From Bacillus sp. MRMR6 (GTDB lineage Bacteria > Bacillota > Bacilli > Bacillales > Cytobacillaceae), in contig NZ_MSLS01000014.1 in assembly GCF_001940785.1 (NCBI RefSeq), positions 27,787-91,786 of the forward strand: a DNA stretch of 64,000 nucleotides, read 5' to 3'. How positions within the stretch are numbered: position 1 is the first letter of the stretch; each line of letters opens with the position of its first letter. Of this stretch, positions 37,870-46,883 are shown in pieces. Below the pieces are notes generated by a model. It saw only the letters and a program-made list of their open reading frames with translations. It made no database searches and had not been told where the DNA came from. Position numbers and translations under genes: made by a program.

Positions 37870-38856
37870 TTACTTTGCTTCTTTCAATGTCAGTAGGTTA
37901 ATTTCAGGGGTAGTAAATAACCGGAAATTTAAAAACGGAATTGCATCGCTACTTCCTAGACCCGTGCTCACATATTGTTTTATATTTCGGTAATTCCATA
38001 GACCTTTAACTCTATCCTGAGGCGGGAACAGTCCATCCCTTGGGTACCAACCTTCTGGTATAAATAGCGCACCAATGAACGGGATTCGGAATTGACCTCC
38101 ATGATAGTGTCCAGCGATGAGTAAATCGTAGTCTCTGAATCTATTTTTTGAATTTGATATTAAATAGTCGATCCTTTTATCAACAACAGGATAGTGCGTC
38201 AGCCCTATTAGAACATCAGATTTCTCTATTTGCTCAAGAGTGGATATACCTTCAAATAATTGATCCCGATAGGTTAATATTTGTGAAGATGTTTCCTCTG
38301 ACACCAACTTTTCCTTTAGTGTTCCTACTATCTCCTCTTTATCCTTTAAGGAAAATTCAAAATCAACAAAATGCAATTTTGAATGGCCGATATCCATTGT
38401 AACTAATGACTCCAGAAATTTAACTCCTCTTAACTCCATTCCATTAATAAAATCTGATTTGATAAGAGGTTCTTCAGAGTCTATACCCATTTCGGGATCT
38501 GTATTTCCTGGAACAAATAAAGCTATTTCTTTATTGTCAATTCCTTCTAACAAATCATAAAAGGGATGATAATTGTTACTCGTGTTATTTTTCAACATAT
38601 CACCCGTAAATACAATTGCATCATAATGAATAGAATTAATTTTATCGACGAGTTTTGTTTGGCCTTTCCCAAATTCCTTTTCATGTAAATCGGTAATTTG
38701 AAGTATAGTGAATCCATCTAATTCCTTGGATAAGTTAGCAATTTCAATTTCCTGTTTAGTTAAATTTATTTTGTTATTGTCATAAAAAATATAAGTAATT
38801 AGTACCAGTAGAATTACAAAAAAAACAATCCATTTTCTGTATTTAACTATTTTCAT
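37870..38856 (-). CDS. Membrane-anchored calcineurin-like metallophosphoesterase
   Basis: A 328-residue protein with one N-terminal transmembrane helix (IVFFVILLVLITYIFY) and an extracellular metallophosphoesterase domain. The metal-binding blocks are ITDLHEKEFG (DxH), VFTGDM (GD), VPGNTD (GN), GLTHYP and AGHYHGGQ. It resembles YkuE/YaeI-like enzymes. It stands between the two lasso pairs and may dephosphorylate a lasso product or a polyprenyl/glycan phosphate; the former is attractive because the cluster also encodes a Ser kinase, but it is inference. Confidence 0.83.
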   Translation of the reverse strand: MKIVKYRKWIVFFVILLVLITYIFYDNNKINLTKQEIEIANLSKELDGFTILQITDLHEKEFGKGQTKLVDKINSIHYDAIVFTGDMLKNNTSNNYHPFYDLLEGIDNKEIALFVPGNTDPEMGIDSEEPLIKSDFINGMELRGVKFLESLVTMDIGHSKLHFVDFEFSLKDKEEIVGTLKEKLVSEETSSQILTYRDQLFEGISTLEQIEKSDVLIGLTHYPVVDKRIDYLISNSKNRFRDYDLLIAGHYHGGQFRIPFIGALFIPEGWYPRDGLFPPQDRVKGLWNYRNIKQYVSTGLGSSDAIPFLNFRLFTTPEINLLTLKEAK

Positions 38857-38921
38857 TTCTTCCTCACTGCCTAGAAATCATAATGTAGGATTTTATCATC
38901 CAGAAGCCAATAGAATATGAA

Positions 38922-38963
38922 CAAAAACACCTCTTATGTAATGAAACATCTAGAGGTGTTTTT
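38922..38963 (-). terminator. Terminator after precursor 2
   Basis: AAAAACACCTCT / AGAGGTGTTTTT stem with a T-run on both strands. It separates the precursor 2 operon from the metallophosphoesterase and lasso 1 genes. Confidence 0.85.
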
Positions 38964-39014
38964 AAATTCGATATTCTAAAGTAGAATCATTCAATATACA
39001 TTAAACGATTCCCA

Positions 39015-39158
39015 CTAGCTGTCATTTCCCCAGGTTAAGTCACTCCAACGTGTTCCAGCTTCAAAAGTATCATCTAGAAAATTACCTGGATTAGTATTCG
39101 CCATTGTCATACTAACCTCAAGGACTTCTAGTACAGGTTGCTGCCATTCCTTTTTCAT
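39015..39158 (-). CDS. Lasso peptide precursor 2 (Trp-rich core)
   Basis: A 47-residue precursor, ATG start behind AAAGGAGGTGATAG. The leader KKEWQQPVLEVLEVSMTM closely matches precursor 1, so both should be recognised by the same B1. The core opens ANTNPGNFLD: counted from Ala after Thr-Met, the first Asp is residue 10, beyond the usual seven to nine. If the cleavage is one residue later, Asn1 and Asp9 form a normal nine-residue ring but Thr is then at -3. The tail contains two Trp (TRWSD, LTWGN) and ends NDS, with a C-terminal Ser. No Cys. It is 14 bp after cyclase 2. Confidence 0.87.
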   Translation of the reverse strand: MKKEWQQPVLEVLEVSMTMANTNPGNFLDDTFEAGTRWSDLTWGNDS

Positions 39159-39172
39159 TCTATCACCTCCTT

Positions 39173-41101
39173 TCAAGTAAAATTGCTTAAAAATCTATAG
39201 ACAATTAAAGCTCGCATTAACATTCTAAAATCTGGATGTGTCGCATATTCAGGTTTTGGTTCCTTTGCATTTTCAATTGCAGATCTTATCGCATTCCCAT
39301 CCATATATTTTAGTACTCTTTCATCCTTACTTAGCTGCTGAAGCTCTTCAAGGAATTGCCCCCAATAAGGAATCATCCTATGCACCCAATCAGCTCCTTG
39401 AACACCTCTTATCCGCTGATTTAACCTTACTTTATCCGGCAGAAGTTTATCTGTAGACCTGCGAATTAGCCAACGATCGACTCCGTTTTGAACATACTGT
39501 TCTTCTGGAACAGATAAACAAAATCGAATAACCCGTAAATCATTGGTTGGGTCACGTTTCCATAACGAATACTTTAACGATAATTTCGTTCCAAGCGTGT
39601 TAGTGGCATTCCAGTGAAATAGCTTCTCAAAATGGTTTTCCCTTTGTTTGTAAATATTCGATGAAGCTAGCCAGCCTGTTGTACCAATGCCATGAGCCAG
39701 AAGTTTCTCATATATTTTTGTTTGTTCTGCAAAATTGCTATTAATTAAACTTTGGGGTACACTTGACTGTTCTGCACGGTCAATAGCAGGAAAAGCAATT
39801 CTTGCTATTAAAGGAATTCTGCCTAACCTCGGCCCTCCAACATTCTGACTATATTTGTGCAATTCTTTTAAAAGTTGAATCCATTTAAGTCGCTTAAGCA
39901 GAAGGGCATAATAATCTAGTGCTGACCCCCAAGAGATGCTTAAATTTCCTCTTCCTCCACTCAACAAAACACCAATATCCAGTTCAGAAGCCTTCTCAAA
40001 TATCCCTTTTACCCAGAAAGAATTTTCAAAGAATTTATAAGGCATCTCCATTGTTTGCAGAAAGTCGTCAATCTCTAATAATGGATTTCTTCCGTTAAAA
40101 TCATAGTAATGATCATTAACCCCCCCAATAAATTGGACTGTAGAATATATAAACTCCCTCTCATCAGGGAGTAAATATTTGGGGGTATAATCATTAAAAT
40201 CACTTGGCGGGATATAGCTAAAGGTATGTAAAGGTTTATTTAGTTTATTTAGGTGCTTTGCAGCAAAACCAACGATCGCCCCAGAGTCCAGTCCTCCACT
40301 TAAATGGGAACCAACATTACGATATGTTCGCAAGCGGGACTTAATGGATTCATCAAAAACTTCCTTAAATGCTTCAACATATTCATCATTTGTTCTAAAC
40401 TTTAATTGTTCACTCATTGATAATGTACAGTACCTCTTAATTGATAATTTATCCCTCTCAACCGAGATGCTATGAGAAGGAGGTACTTGAAAAATATCTT
40501 TATAAGGTGTTAGTGAAACATCTACAGTATCTACTACGGAAGAAATCGCTAAAAATTCAGCCAACCACTCTTCATTTAATTGTTTTTGTATATATGGCAT
40601 TGTTAGTAATGGCTGAATAGTTGTTGAAAAAGTAAAGAGATTTTTATGCAGATGATAATAGAGGGTTCTGCATCCCGAGAAATCCCTTGCTCCAAAAAGG
40701 TTTTGCTTTCGTTCATCCCAAATCATAAATGCAAAATCACCTATTAAGTACTTAGGAGAATCCTCTCCCCATTTCTGGTAGGCAAGTAAGATTAGCTTAC
40801 TATCAGTTATTGATTTTCGATCTAACGGTTTTATTTGTAATTTTTCAAATAACTCCCTGCGATTATCAATAATAGCATCAGCCGTAATAGCTAGTTTGCT
40901 AATAGAATCATAGTATGGTAAGCGTTCACCAATAGATTCTGGTGTAATCCATTGGGCATGACACCCAAGAAAGACATTTTCTCCAACCCATGATTGTATA
41001 TCATCTGCCGGAAAACACTCTAGAGCCTTCATTATGCTTGAACTATTTTGCTTGTTTATTGAACTATTATCGAAATTGACTAATCCGGCTATTGCACTCA
41101 T
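39173..41101 (-). CDS. Lasso cyclase 2 (asparagine synthetase homologue)
   Basis: A 642-residue paralog of cyclase 1. N-terminal domain MSAIAGLVNFDN lacks the Cys nucleophile; synthetase loop HLSGGLDSGAIVGFAAK and downstream LLSGGRGNLSISWG are conserved. It starts at ATG 41101 after AAAGGGAGGAA. It directly precedes precursor 2, so each precursor has its own cyclase. No second B1, B2 or kinase follows; a terminator closes the unit after the precursor. Confidence 0.92.
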   Translation of the reverse strand: MSAIAGLVNFDNSSINKQNSSSIMKALECFPADDIQSWVGENVFLGCHAQWITPESIGERLPYYDSISKLAITADAIIDNRRELFEKLQIKPLDRKSITDSKLILLAYQKWGEDSPKYLIGDFAFMIWDERKQNLFGARDFSGCRTLYYHLHKNLFTFSTTIQPLLTMPYIQKQLNEEWLAEFLAISSVVDTVDVSLTPYKDIFQVPPSHSISVERDKLSIKRYCTLSMSEQLKFRTNDEYVEAFKEVFDESIKSRLRTYRNVGSHLSGGLDSGAIVGFAAKHLNKLNKPLHTFSYIPPSDFNDYTPKYLLPDEREFIYSTVQFIGGVNDHYYDFNGRNPLLEIDDFLQTMEMPYKFFENSFWVKGIFEKASELDIGVLLSGGRGNLSISWGSALDYYALLLKRLKWIQLLKELHKYSQNVGGPRLGRIPLIARIAFPAIDRAEQSSVPQSLINSNFAEQTKIYEKLLAHGIGTTGWLASSNIYKQRENHFEKLFHWNATNTLGTKLSLKYSLWKRDPTNDLRVIRFCLSVPEEQYVQNGVDRWLIRRSTDKLLPDKVRLNQRIRGVQGADWVHRMIPYWGQFLEELQQLSKDERVLKYMDGNAIRSAIENAKEPKPEYATHPDFRMLMRALIVYRFLSNFT

Positions 41102-41227
41102 GTGTTCCTCCCTTTACAAAGAAACAGTTATTCAAAAAAAAAGAGATGTTTATTTGATACTTATATGTCACTTTTCAATAATATTTTTCATATTAATAGT
41201 CTTTTTAGTAGAATAAGATTCTATTTT

Positions 41228-43216
41228 TCATTGTTTATGAATTTTATTGTCTTTTAAAGAGCTTTGTAAGTGAACTGGTACTGTAATACTATTCATTGCG
41301 TTATTTTTTAATACATTTTTACTAATAGAAACATCTGAAGTAGCTTTAGAATTTTGATCTAGTTCAATCGCAGCTCCAGAGGAATATTCGTCACCTGTTG
41401 TATCTGATATTACATTTTCTGAAATAGTTAAACCTTTTAATGTACCATTACCATTCTGAGTTTGGACTATACCCTGTTTTCCGCCTGATATCATATTATC
41501 GCTAATTTTAATATTTTCCATTTCTTTTTCTTCAACGGTAATATATACCCCCGAGGCATTTTTTATCACATTGTTTTCCACTGTAACGTTTCCAGTTCCG
41601 CCTTTTAAATAAAGGGCATAATCACTGAATTCTTCAAATTTATTTTCAAGTACATAAAGTCCATTAATGCGGTTATCACCATAATAATCATAGTCAGTAA
41701 TAATTCCGTAATCAAAGTTTTTAAATATATTATTAGATACTGTTGTATTCGTTATATCTGTCTCTGAAGCAAAAAAATAAACACCTGTGTTTCCTGCCCC
41801 TGTGAATGTATTTTGATCGATTATTGTATCTTGTGAACCTGCTATTAGCTGTACACCATCACCTTTAGTTGTAATATTATTATCAGTAATTTGGGTTCTT
41901 TTGGAGTTAACTCCCCAAGTTCCTTCAATAACAATTCCATGCTTAGAAGAGATCTTGTTTTTGAATATCTTAAGATCTTCGTTTTTTATCCATACAAACA
42001 ACTTTGAAACATTGAGGGTATTATGATGAACATTCGAATCTTTGGTTTCCATAATTAGAAATTGACCTGTAGGACAATTAACGATGTTTTCGTAAAAATT
42101 GACATTATGATAAAAGTTCCCTTCGTTGACTCCGCCTTCTAGTTGGACACAGTAACCTGTGGTATTAGAACTAAAAGTATTATTCCAAATTTCAGCATTA
42201 TAAAAGGACATTTCCTCCCAAGGCTCAAAATGGAGAGCAGGGCGTTCTACCTTTGATGTGCTGGTATTATTAAAAATTTGTAAATTACTAACTTGTTCAA
42301 GGACAATATTTGAGCGATGATTATCTTCCAAAATATTATTTGATATAATAACATTATTACTTGTTACTGATGAGCCTGAAATGGAGATTCCATCCGCTAC
42401 AGCATTTATTAATTTATTGTTATCAATCAAAATATTTTTACTATCCCACGCAAAAATACAATGCATATGCTCAATTCCATTTGGATGATTCTTTTTATTG
42501 CCATCACAAGTTATGTTTTGTATTTTTACATCCTGTATATTTTCAAGGTTAATAACACGGGTATAATCATCCGGAGCATTATCAGACAATTTAATGAATA
42601 CACTATCCCGATTTTCTCCAACAAGATTAACCTTAGATTGCAAATAGATTGGAGTTAAACTATAGGTTCCCTTAGGTACATATACATCCCCTCCGCCTTT
42701 GGCAGCTACATAATCAATCGCTTTTTGAAAGGAGTCCGTTTCATCCTTAACTCCATATCCATGAGCTCCAAAATCTTTAACATTTACTTTTAGAGAGGTA
42801 GAGGAAACCGATACAGACATTGATGTAATAATTCCTTGAAAATTGGCTGTTATACTGGCAAAGCCTGGACCAACACCAGTTATCGTTCCGTTCTCGTCAA
42901 TCGTTACAACATTCTTATCTGAGGTTGAGTAATGACTTTGATTGGTTACCCTGCTACTTGACCCATCTGTCTTATGAACAGTAACAATTAGCTGATGTTC
43001 CTCCTTGGATTCTAAATTGTAACTTGTTGAATCTAAGGTAACGAATGTTTGATCCCCTTTAGAATTTACTACTGGAGCTAGTGTCTCCGAGTCTAATTGT
43101 TCTTTATTTAAATTCTCTTTTATTTGGAGCAGACTTAAAATTATCATCATTGAAAATAAAAAAAAGAATATATAAACCCTTAGTTTTTTTCTTCTTTTTC
43201 TATTAAATCGGTTCAT
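41228..43216 (-). CDS. Membrane-anchored right-handed beta-helix protein with Ig-like domain
   Basis: A 662-residue exported protein. A basic N terminus and one hydrophobic helix (VYIFFFLFSMMIILSLL) anchor it; residues about 45-135 form a BIG2-like Ig domain (VTIDENGTITGVGPGFASITANF); then, from VNVKDFGAHGYGVKDETDSFQKA, a pectate-lyase-3-like parallel beta-helix with many N-x-I/F repeats up to the C terminus. Such proteins act on or bind acidic polysaccharide, as lyase, epimerase or tailspike-like hydrolase. The cleft residues cannot be assigned. Its place between the lasso nucleotidyltransferase and cyclase 2 is odd and may link the peptide with a surface glycan. Confidence 0.8.
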   Translation of the reverse strand: MNRFNRKRRKKLRVYIFFFLFSMMIILSLLQIKENLNKEQLDSETLAPVVNSKGDQTFVTLDSTSYNLESKEEHQLIVTVHKTDGSSSRVTNQSHYSTSDKNVVTIDENGTITGVGPGFASITANFQGIITSMSVSVSSTSLKVNVKDFGAHGYGVKDETDSFQKAIDYVAAKGGGDVYVPKGTYSLTPIYLQSKVNLVGENRDSVFIKLSDNAPDDYTRVINLENIQDVKIQNITCDGNKKNHPNGIEHMHCIFAWDSKNILIDNNKLINAVADGISISGSSVTSNNVIISNNILEDNHRSNIVLEQVSNLQIFNNTSTSKVERPALHFEPWEEMSFYNAEIWNNTFSSNTTGYCVQLEGGVNEGNFYHNVNFYENIVNCPTGQFLIMETKDSNVHHNTLNVSKLFVWIKNEDLKIFKNKISSKHGIVIEGTWGVNSKRTQITDNNITTKGDGVQLIAGSQDTIIDQNTFTGAGNTGVYFFASETDITNTTVSNNIFKNFDYGIITDYDYYGDNRINGLYVLENKFEEFSDYALYLKGGTGNVTVENNVIKNASGVYITVEEKEMENIKISDNMISGGKQGIVQTQNGNGTLKGLTISENVISDTTGDEYSSGAAIELDQNSKATSDVSISKNVLKNNAMNSITVPVHLQSSLKDNKIHKQ

Positions 43217-43247
43217 CCCCTAGCCTCCTTCCCAAAACGAATATTAA

Positions 43248-44450
43248 TTATTTTGATATTGAGTGCTTCTTCGTTCTTCTTATGGCTAAAAGGAATGGTC
43301 TTAAAGGAAAATATAAAAAGTATAGCCTTTTAGGTAACTTGATTGTTTTTACATCAGTTATAGAAGGATATAGGACACTTAAGAAAAATAATAGTTTTTG
43401 TTTTGTTGTCATTAGTGATAATAGGTATTGATTATGATATGATTCGATTCTTTCAGGAAGATGTTCAGAATGTAAATTCACCATTTCCTCAAAGTAAAAA
43501 ATTGCATTTTGAGCAAGTTGTGTAGAAATAGGGTCAGAAATAATTAGTTTCATTTCCTGATCAATCGGTGTCTCTAACAACTTTGATGAAAGTTTAAGTG
43601 CTTGCCCACCTAAATAAAGAAATTGATACTTTAGCAATAGACGAGTAACAAATTCCCATTTAATATTTTGACGGGCCAAAAGGTCAATATCTACCAACCA
43701 ACGAAGTCTAGACCATCCATGGCGTGCTCCGTGAGTTATAAGAAAGAAAAATAAGTCTTCCCTTCCTAAATAATGTACCGGATAGTTGGTTAGTGAACTA
43801 ATTCGTTTTCTCTCCCATAAATCATTAAAGGAAGGCTCTCTTCCTGGACCAGGGTTCAGCCTCCAATGAACTTCTATTTTCACATGTTTTTTAGGGTGAT
43901 AGAATGATAGATGATGATGCCGCCACTTCCAATCATTTAGGTTCAGATCAATTTGAAATTCTTCTTCTTGCTCAAATCCAATCTTTTCTAAAAGATGATG
44001 AACTTCAATTATATCTTCAATTGAAACAAGAATATCTAAATCTCTGCATGTGCGTTTTGAAATATCCCCGTATAAATCTTCTGCTAGAACTGGTCCTTTT
44101 AAAACAAGAAGGCGCAAATTATTTCCCGTAAATATTCTGCTTACCTCCTCCATTACAGCTGTAAGATGAAGCATTTGAAAGGTGTTTTTTTTATAAGCAT
44201 TATTTATTTTTTTGAATACTAAATTCGGAACCAAGCCTTCATTAATTCGCTTTAACTTAGTATATATGATTGGATAAAGTCGGTGGTGGGCAACCAAATC
44301 AAGGAAAAGTTGCCAGTCCATATCTGCAAGTTTGTTTTTCAGGTTATGTTGATAGTGTTCGTTATATCCATCTGCTTTTTCATTTAGAATATCTAGTAAA
44401 AACATTAGTTCTTTAGGTATTCGTTCTAAATTGATACTAAATGTATTCAC
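43248..44450 (-). CDS. Nucleotidyltransferase family protein of lasso clusters (PadeN-like)
   Basis: A 400-residue protein of the nucleotidyltransferase_5 type seen in paeninodin-like lasso clusters. The polymerase-beta-like core reads LVLKGPVLAEDLYGD, then TCRDLDILVSIED with the metal-binding Asp pair near residues 138-140, and KIEVHWRLNPGPG. It starts at GTG 44450 behind AAGGAGAG. Its role in lasso synthesis is not settled; transfer of a nucleotide or phosphate-linked group to the phosphorylated Ser has been considered for such genes. The only copy in the window. Confidence 0.8.
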   Translation of the reverse strand: MNTFSINLERIPKELMFLLDILNEKADGYNEHYQHNLKNKLADMDWQLFLDLVAHHRLYPIIYTKLKRINEGLVPNLVFKKINNAYKKNTFQMLHLTAVMEEVSRIFTGNNLRLLVLKGPVLAEDLYGDISKRTCRDLDILVSIEDIIEVHHLLEKIGFEQEEEFQIDLNLNDWKWRHHHLSFYHPKKHVKIEVHWRLNPGPGREPSFNDLWERKRISSLTNYPVHYLGREDLFFFLITHGARHGWSRLRWLVDIDLLARQNIKWEFVTRLLLKYQFLYLGGQALKLSSKLLETPIDQEMKLIISDPISTQLAQNAIFYFEEMVNLHSEHLPERIESYHNQYLLSLMTTKQKLLFFLSVLYPSITDVKTIKLPKRLYFLYFPLRPFLLAIRRTKKHSISK

Positions 44451-44511
44451 TTATTTTACTCTCCTTCGGCTACCTGCAGTTCTAACATCGCATTTTGCAG
44501 TCTCTGTTACC

Positions 44512-45858
44512 CTACCCATTTCTCCTCATCTTCTTAAACCTGTCATTATGCATCCAGTTTTCCACTAGTTCTAATTTTTGCGGAATTTTATAACCCGGCA
44601 ATTTATCACTGCAAAACTGAATTAAGCGAATCCGAAAATCTTTTAAACTTTCAGGTGAAGATAGTTTTATAGTGGCTTTAACAATTTGTCCTGTAATAGG
44701 GCTTGGTACACTGCTGACAGCTACTTCCTGTACTCCCTCCATTAACTGAAGGATACTTTCCACTTCAGCTGGAAAGACTTTTTCTCCTCCAACATTAATG
44801 ATTTCCGATGACCGCCCAAGAATCTTAATATATTCTCCATCTACCTCGACCTGGTCTTGAGTCATAAACCATCCATCTTCCGTATAAGGAGATGGTGCAT
44901 TAAGGTACCCTAACATCGCGGATTGTGCCTTTATTTCTAACATTCCATTTCTCACTCGAGTCTTAAACTCTTCACCGCCGACCTTCACCCAAAGAGAATT
45001 GGATGATTTTGATTTAGATCGGAGTATTCCTACCTCCGATAGTCCGTAAGTCTGCAATAAACGAATAGTTGGAAACAGAGCATGAAACTTTTTAAGTGTA
45101 GTTTCTGGCATCACTTCCGTACCATATGTAACCAATTCTAGACTGCTAAGGATAGCATTTTTATATGCTTCACTCAGCATAATGAGATTAATAAAGGTTG
45201 GCGATGTCGGAAGGGTCTGGACCTGATATTCTTCTACCGCAGCACAAACTGCCTCTGGCGATCTATCTTGAACAGTAACAAGACAGCCTCCATTGGATAA
45301 TGTATAGAACATGGTGTTCAGTCCGCCAATATGGTCAAAAAGTAAAAAGGCAATTGTAACTTTTGCATGCCTTTGAATTTTAAATTTCTCAAGTAATGGA
45401 ACAAAATCATGAACAGCAGCTTTGCTCTTGCCAGTAGAACCAGAAGAAAAAAGGACTACCCCAGGACGTTGTTTACTGCGTAATTTGCTATAGATGTCAT
45501 GGGTTGCTTTTCGGTCATGTTTAATAATTGAAACCGTATCATTTTTATTTAAAGAGATCATATACTCGGCTTCTGCAATTTCACAAAACTCATGTTTCTT
45601 ATCTTTCACAGCCTTACTCAACAAAGCAATAATGCTTCGCTTTTCGATTAAGGCCAGCAAGAGGGCAATGGATGTCGGTGAAAAATCCGCATCTAAAGCC
45701 ACAACACTCCCTTCCGGAAAATGCTCATTTTCTAAATTTATCATCAGACTATTAGTTAACTCATGCATTTTACCGTAAGAGTAAACTTCATTTTGCCAAA
45801 TAAGCGCTTGCTTATCGGCATTCATTTTAAATCGATCAAGTAAAAAATCGATATACAT
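44512..45858 (-). CDS. AMP-dependent acyl ligase (ANL superfamily)
   Basis: A 448-residue adenylate-forming enzyme, short for the family (usually 500 or more). The phosphate loop VVLFSSGSTGKSKAAVHD, the A5 YGLSEVGILRSKS, the A7/A8 WFMTQDQVEVDGEYIKILGRSSEIINVGG hinge and a C-terminal Lys region (NDRFKKMRRNG) are seen. It shares one base with the upstream SDR stop (TAATG). Together with KASIII, ACP and SDR it forms a four-gene acyl module; it may load an acid on the ACP, or release one. Substrate unknown. Confidence 0.83.
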   Translation of the reverse strand: MYIDFLLDRFKMNADKQALIWQNEVYSYGKMHELTNSLMINLENEHFPEGSVVALDADFSPTSIALLLALIEKRSIIALLSKAVKDKKHEFCEIAEAEYMISLNKNDTVSIIKHDRKATHDIYSKLRSKQRPGVVLFSSGSTGKSKAAVHDFVPLLEKFKIQRHAKVTIAFLLFDHIGGLNTMFYTLSNGGCLVTVQDRSPEAVCAAVEEYQVQTLPTSPTFINLIMLSEAYKNAILSSLELVTYGTEVMPETTLKKFHALFPTIRLLQTYGLSEVGILRSKSKSSNSLWVKVGGEEFKTRVRNGMLEIKAQSAMLGYLNAPSPYTEDGWFMTQDQVEVDGEYIKILGRSSEIINVGGEKVFPAEVESILQLMEGVQEVAVSSVPSPITGQIVKATIKLSSPESLKDFRIRLIQFCSDKLPGYKIPQKLELVENWMHNDRFKKMRRNG

Positions 45859-46556
45859 TATATCCCTCCTAGAAATAGCGTTTGCCCTGTAATAAAGGAG
45901 CTTTGCTTTTGGAGGAAAAAATCCACTACGTTCGCAACATCTTCTACAGTTCCATATTTTTTAATTGCCTGCCTGCTAATAAGAGCCTCTATCTTTTCCT
46001 TTGGAACTGACCGAATTAAGTCTGTTTCAATTGGAGTAGGGCCAATACTATTGACTGTTATTCCATAAGTGGCTAACTCTTTTGCAATTATTTCTGTAAA
46101 CGAAATGACAGCCGCTTTAGAAGCTGCATAAATGGATTCTCCTTCAAGCTTTAAAGGGGTTGCAACCGTTGTAAAGTTCACAATCCGCCCATAACGATTT
46201 CTTTGCATCAGCTTTGCTGCTTCCCGACTGAATAGGAAAGTCCCAATAACATTTGTATTTAGAATCTTGGTTACCGTGGCAGCAGGCGTCAACATAAAGT
46301 GGTTCATTGAAGCTATACCTGCATTATTAATCAAATGATCTAACCTTCCATATTTCTTCTTTATATGAGAGAAGATGTTTTTCACACCGATCTCATCTGA
46401 AACATCTAATAAAAAATGCTCATACCCTTCAAGACTCCAATCTGGTTCATTTCTACTGCAGCCAATGACAAGGTGACCTTTTTTTGCATAATACTCTGCT
46501 AAATATTTCCCTATTCCCTTACGAGTGCCTGTAATTAAAGTGATCGGTCTGTCCAC
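45858..46556 (-). CDS. SDR family oxidoreductase (FabG-like)
   Basis: A 232-residue short-chain dehydrogenase, probably a 3-oxoacyl-ACP reductase. The cofactor loop is TGTRKGIGKYLAEYY, then NNAGIASM, the Ser in VNFTTVATP and the catalytic Tyr-Lys in IYAASKAAV. The C-terminal GGI is the usual end. It starts at GTG 46556, inside the end of the ACP gene (22-bp overlap), pointing to translational coupling. With the KASIII it could supply a short 3-hydroxyacyl group. Confidence 0.85.
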   Translation of the reverse strand: MDRPITLITGTRKGIGKYLAEYYAKKGHLVIGCSRNEPDWSLEGYEHFLLDVSDEIGVKNIFSHIKKKYGRLDHLINNAGIASMNHFMLTPAATVTKILNTNVIGTFLFSREAAKLMQRNRYGRIVNFTTVATPLKLEGESIYAASKAAVISFTEIIAKELATYGITVNSIGPTPIETDLIRSVPKEKIEALISRQAIKKYGTVEDVANVVDFFLQKQSSFITGQTLFLGGI

Positions 46557-46855
46557 ACGGGTATCTCCTCATCCATCAAGCTGTTAATGTAGTTGACTAG
46601 TAAACTGACATTTAAAAAAGGACTAGTCTTTTGTGACAAAGCCCTTTCATCTGCTAATATTAATGACACTTCCCATTCATCTTCAATTGCCTGTTCAATC
46701 ATCACGATTAATGAAACAAGCCCTAAAGAGTCTACAACTCCATCTTTTCCATATAACGGTGTTTCTTCTCCTTTTTCTAATGGGAGTTTTTGTTGATAAG
46801 CAATATTAAATTCATCGATTGTTTTTAAAACCAGCTCTAACAGCTTCTCTCTCAT
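46535..46855 (-). CDS. Acyl carrier protein
   Basis: A 106-residue carrier protein, longer than housekeeping ACP. The phosphopantetheine Ser lies in GVVDSLGLVSLIVMIE near residue 42. It starts at ATG 46855 behind AGGGGAAC and overlaps the SDR gene. It is not closely similar to the ACP at 28232, so the two modules probably use separate carriers. Confidence 0.83.
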   Translation of the reverse strand: MREKLLELVLKTIDEFNIAYQQKLPLEKGEETPLYGKDGVVDSLGLVSLIVMIEQAIEDEWEVSLILADERALSQKTSPFLNVSLLVNYINSLMDEEIPVWTDRSL

Positions 46856-46883
46856 TTTAAGTTCCCCTATTCCTCATTAATAG

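Noticed and set aside
35776..41101. Two asparagine synthetases of primary metabolism
   Set aside because: Both lack the N-terminal Cys2 nucleophile, and each is followed within 14 bp by a lasso precursor with B1/B2 and kinase genes beside them.
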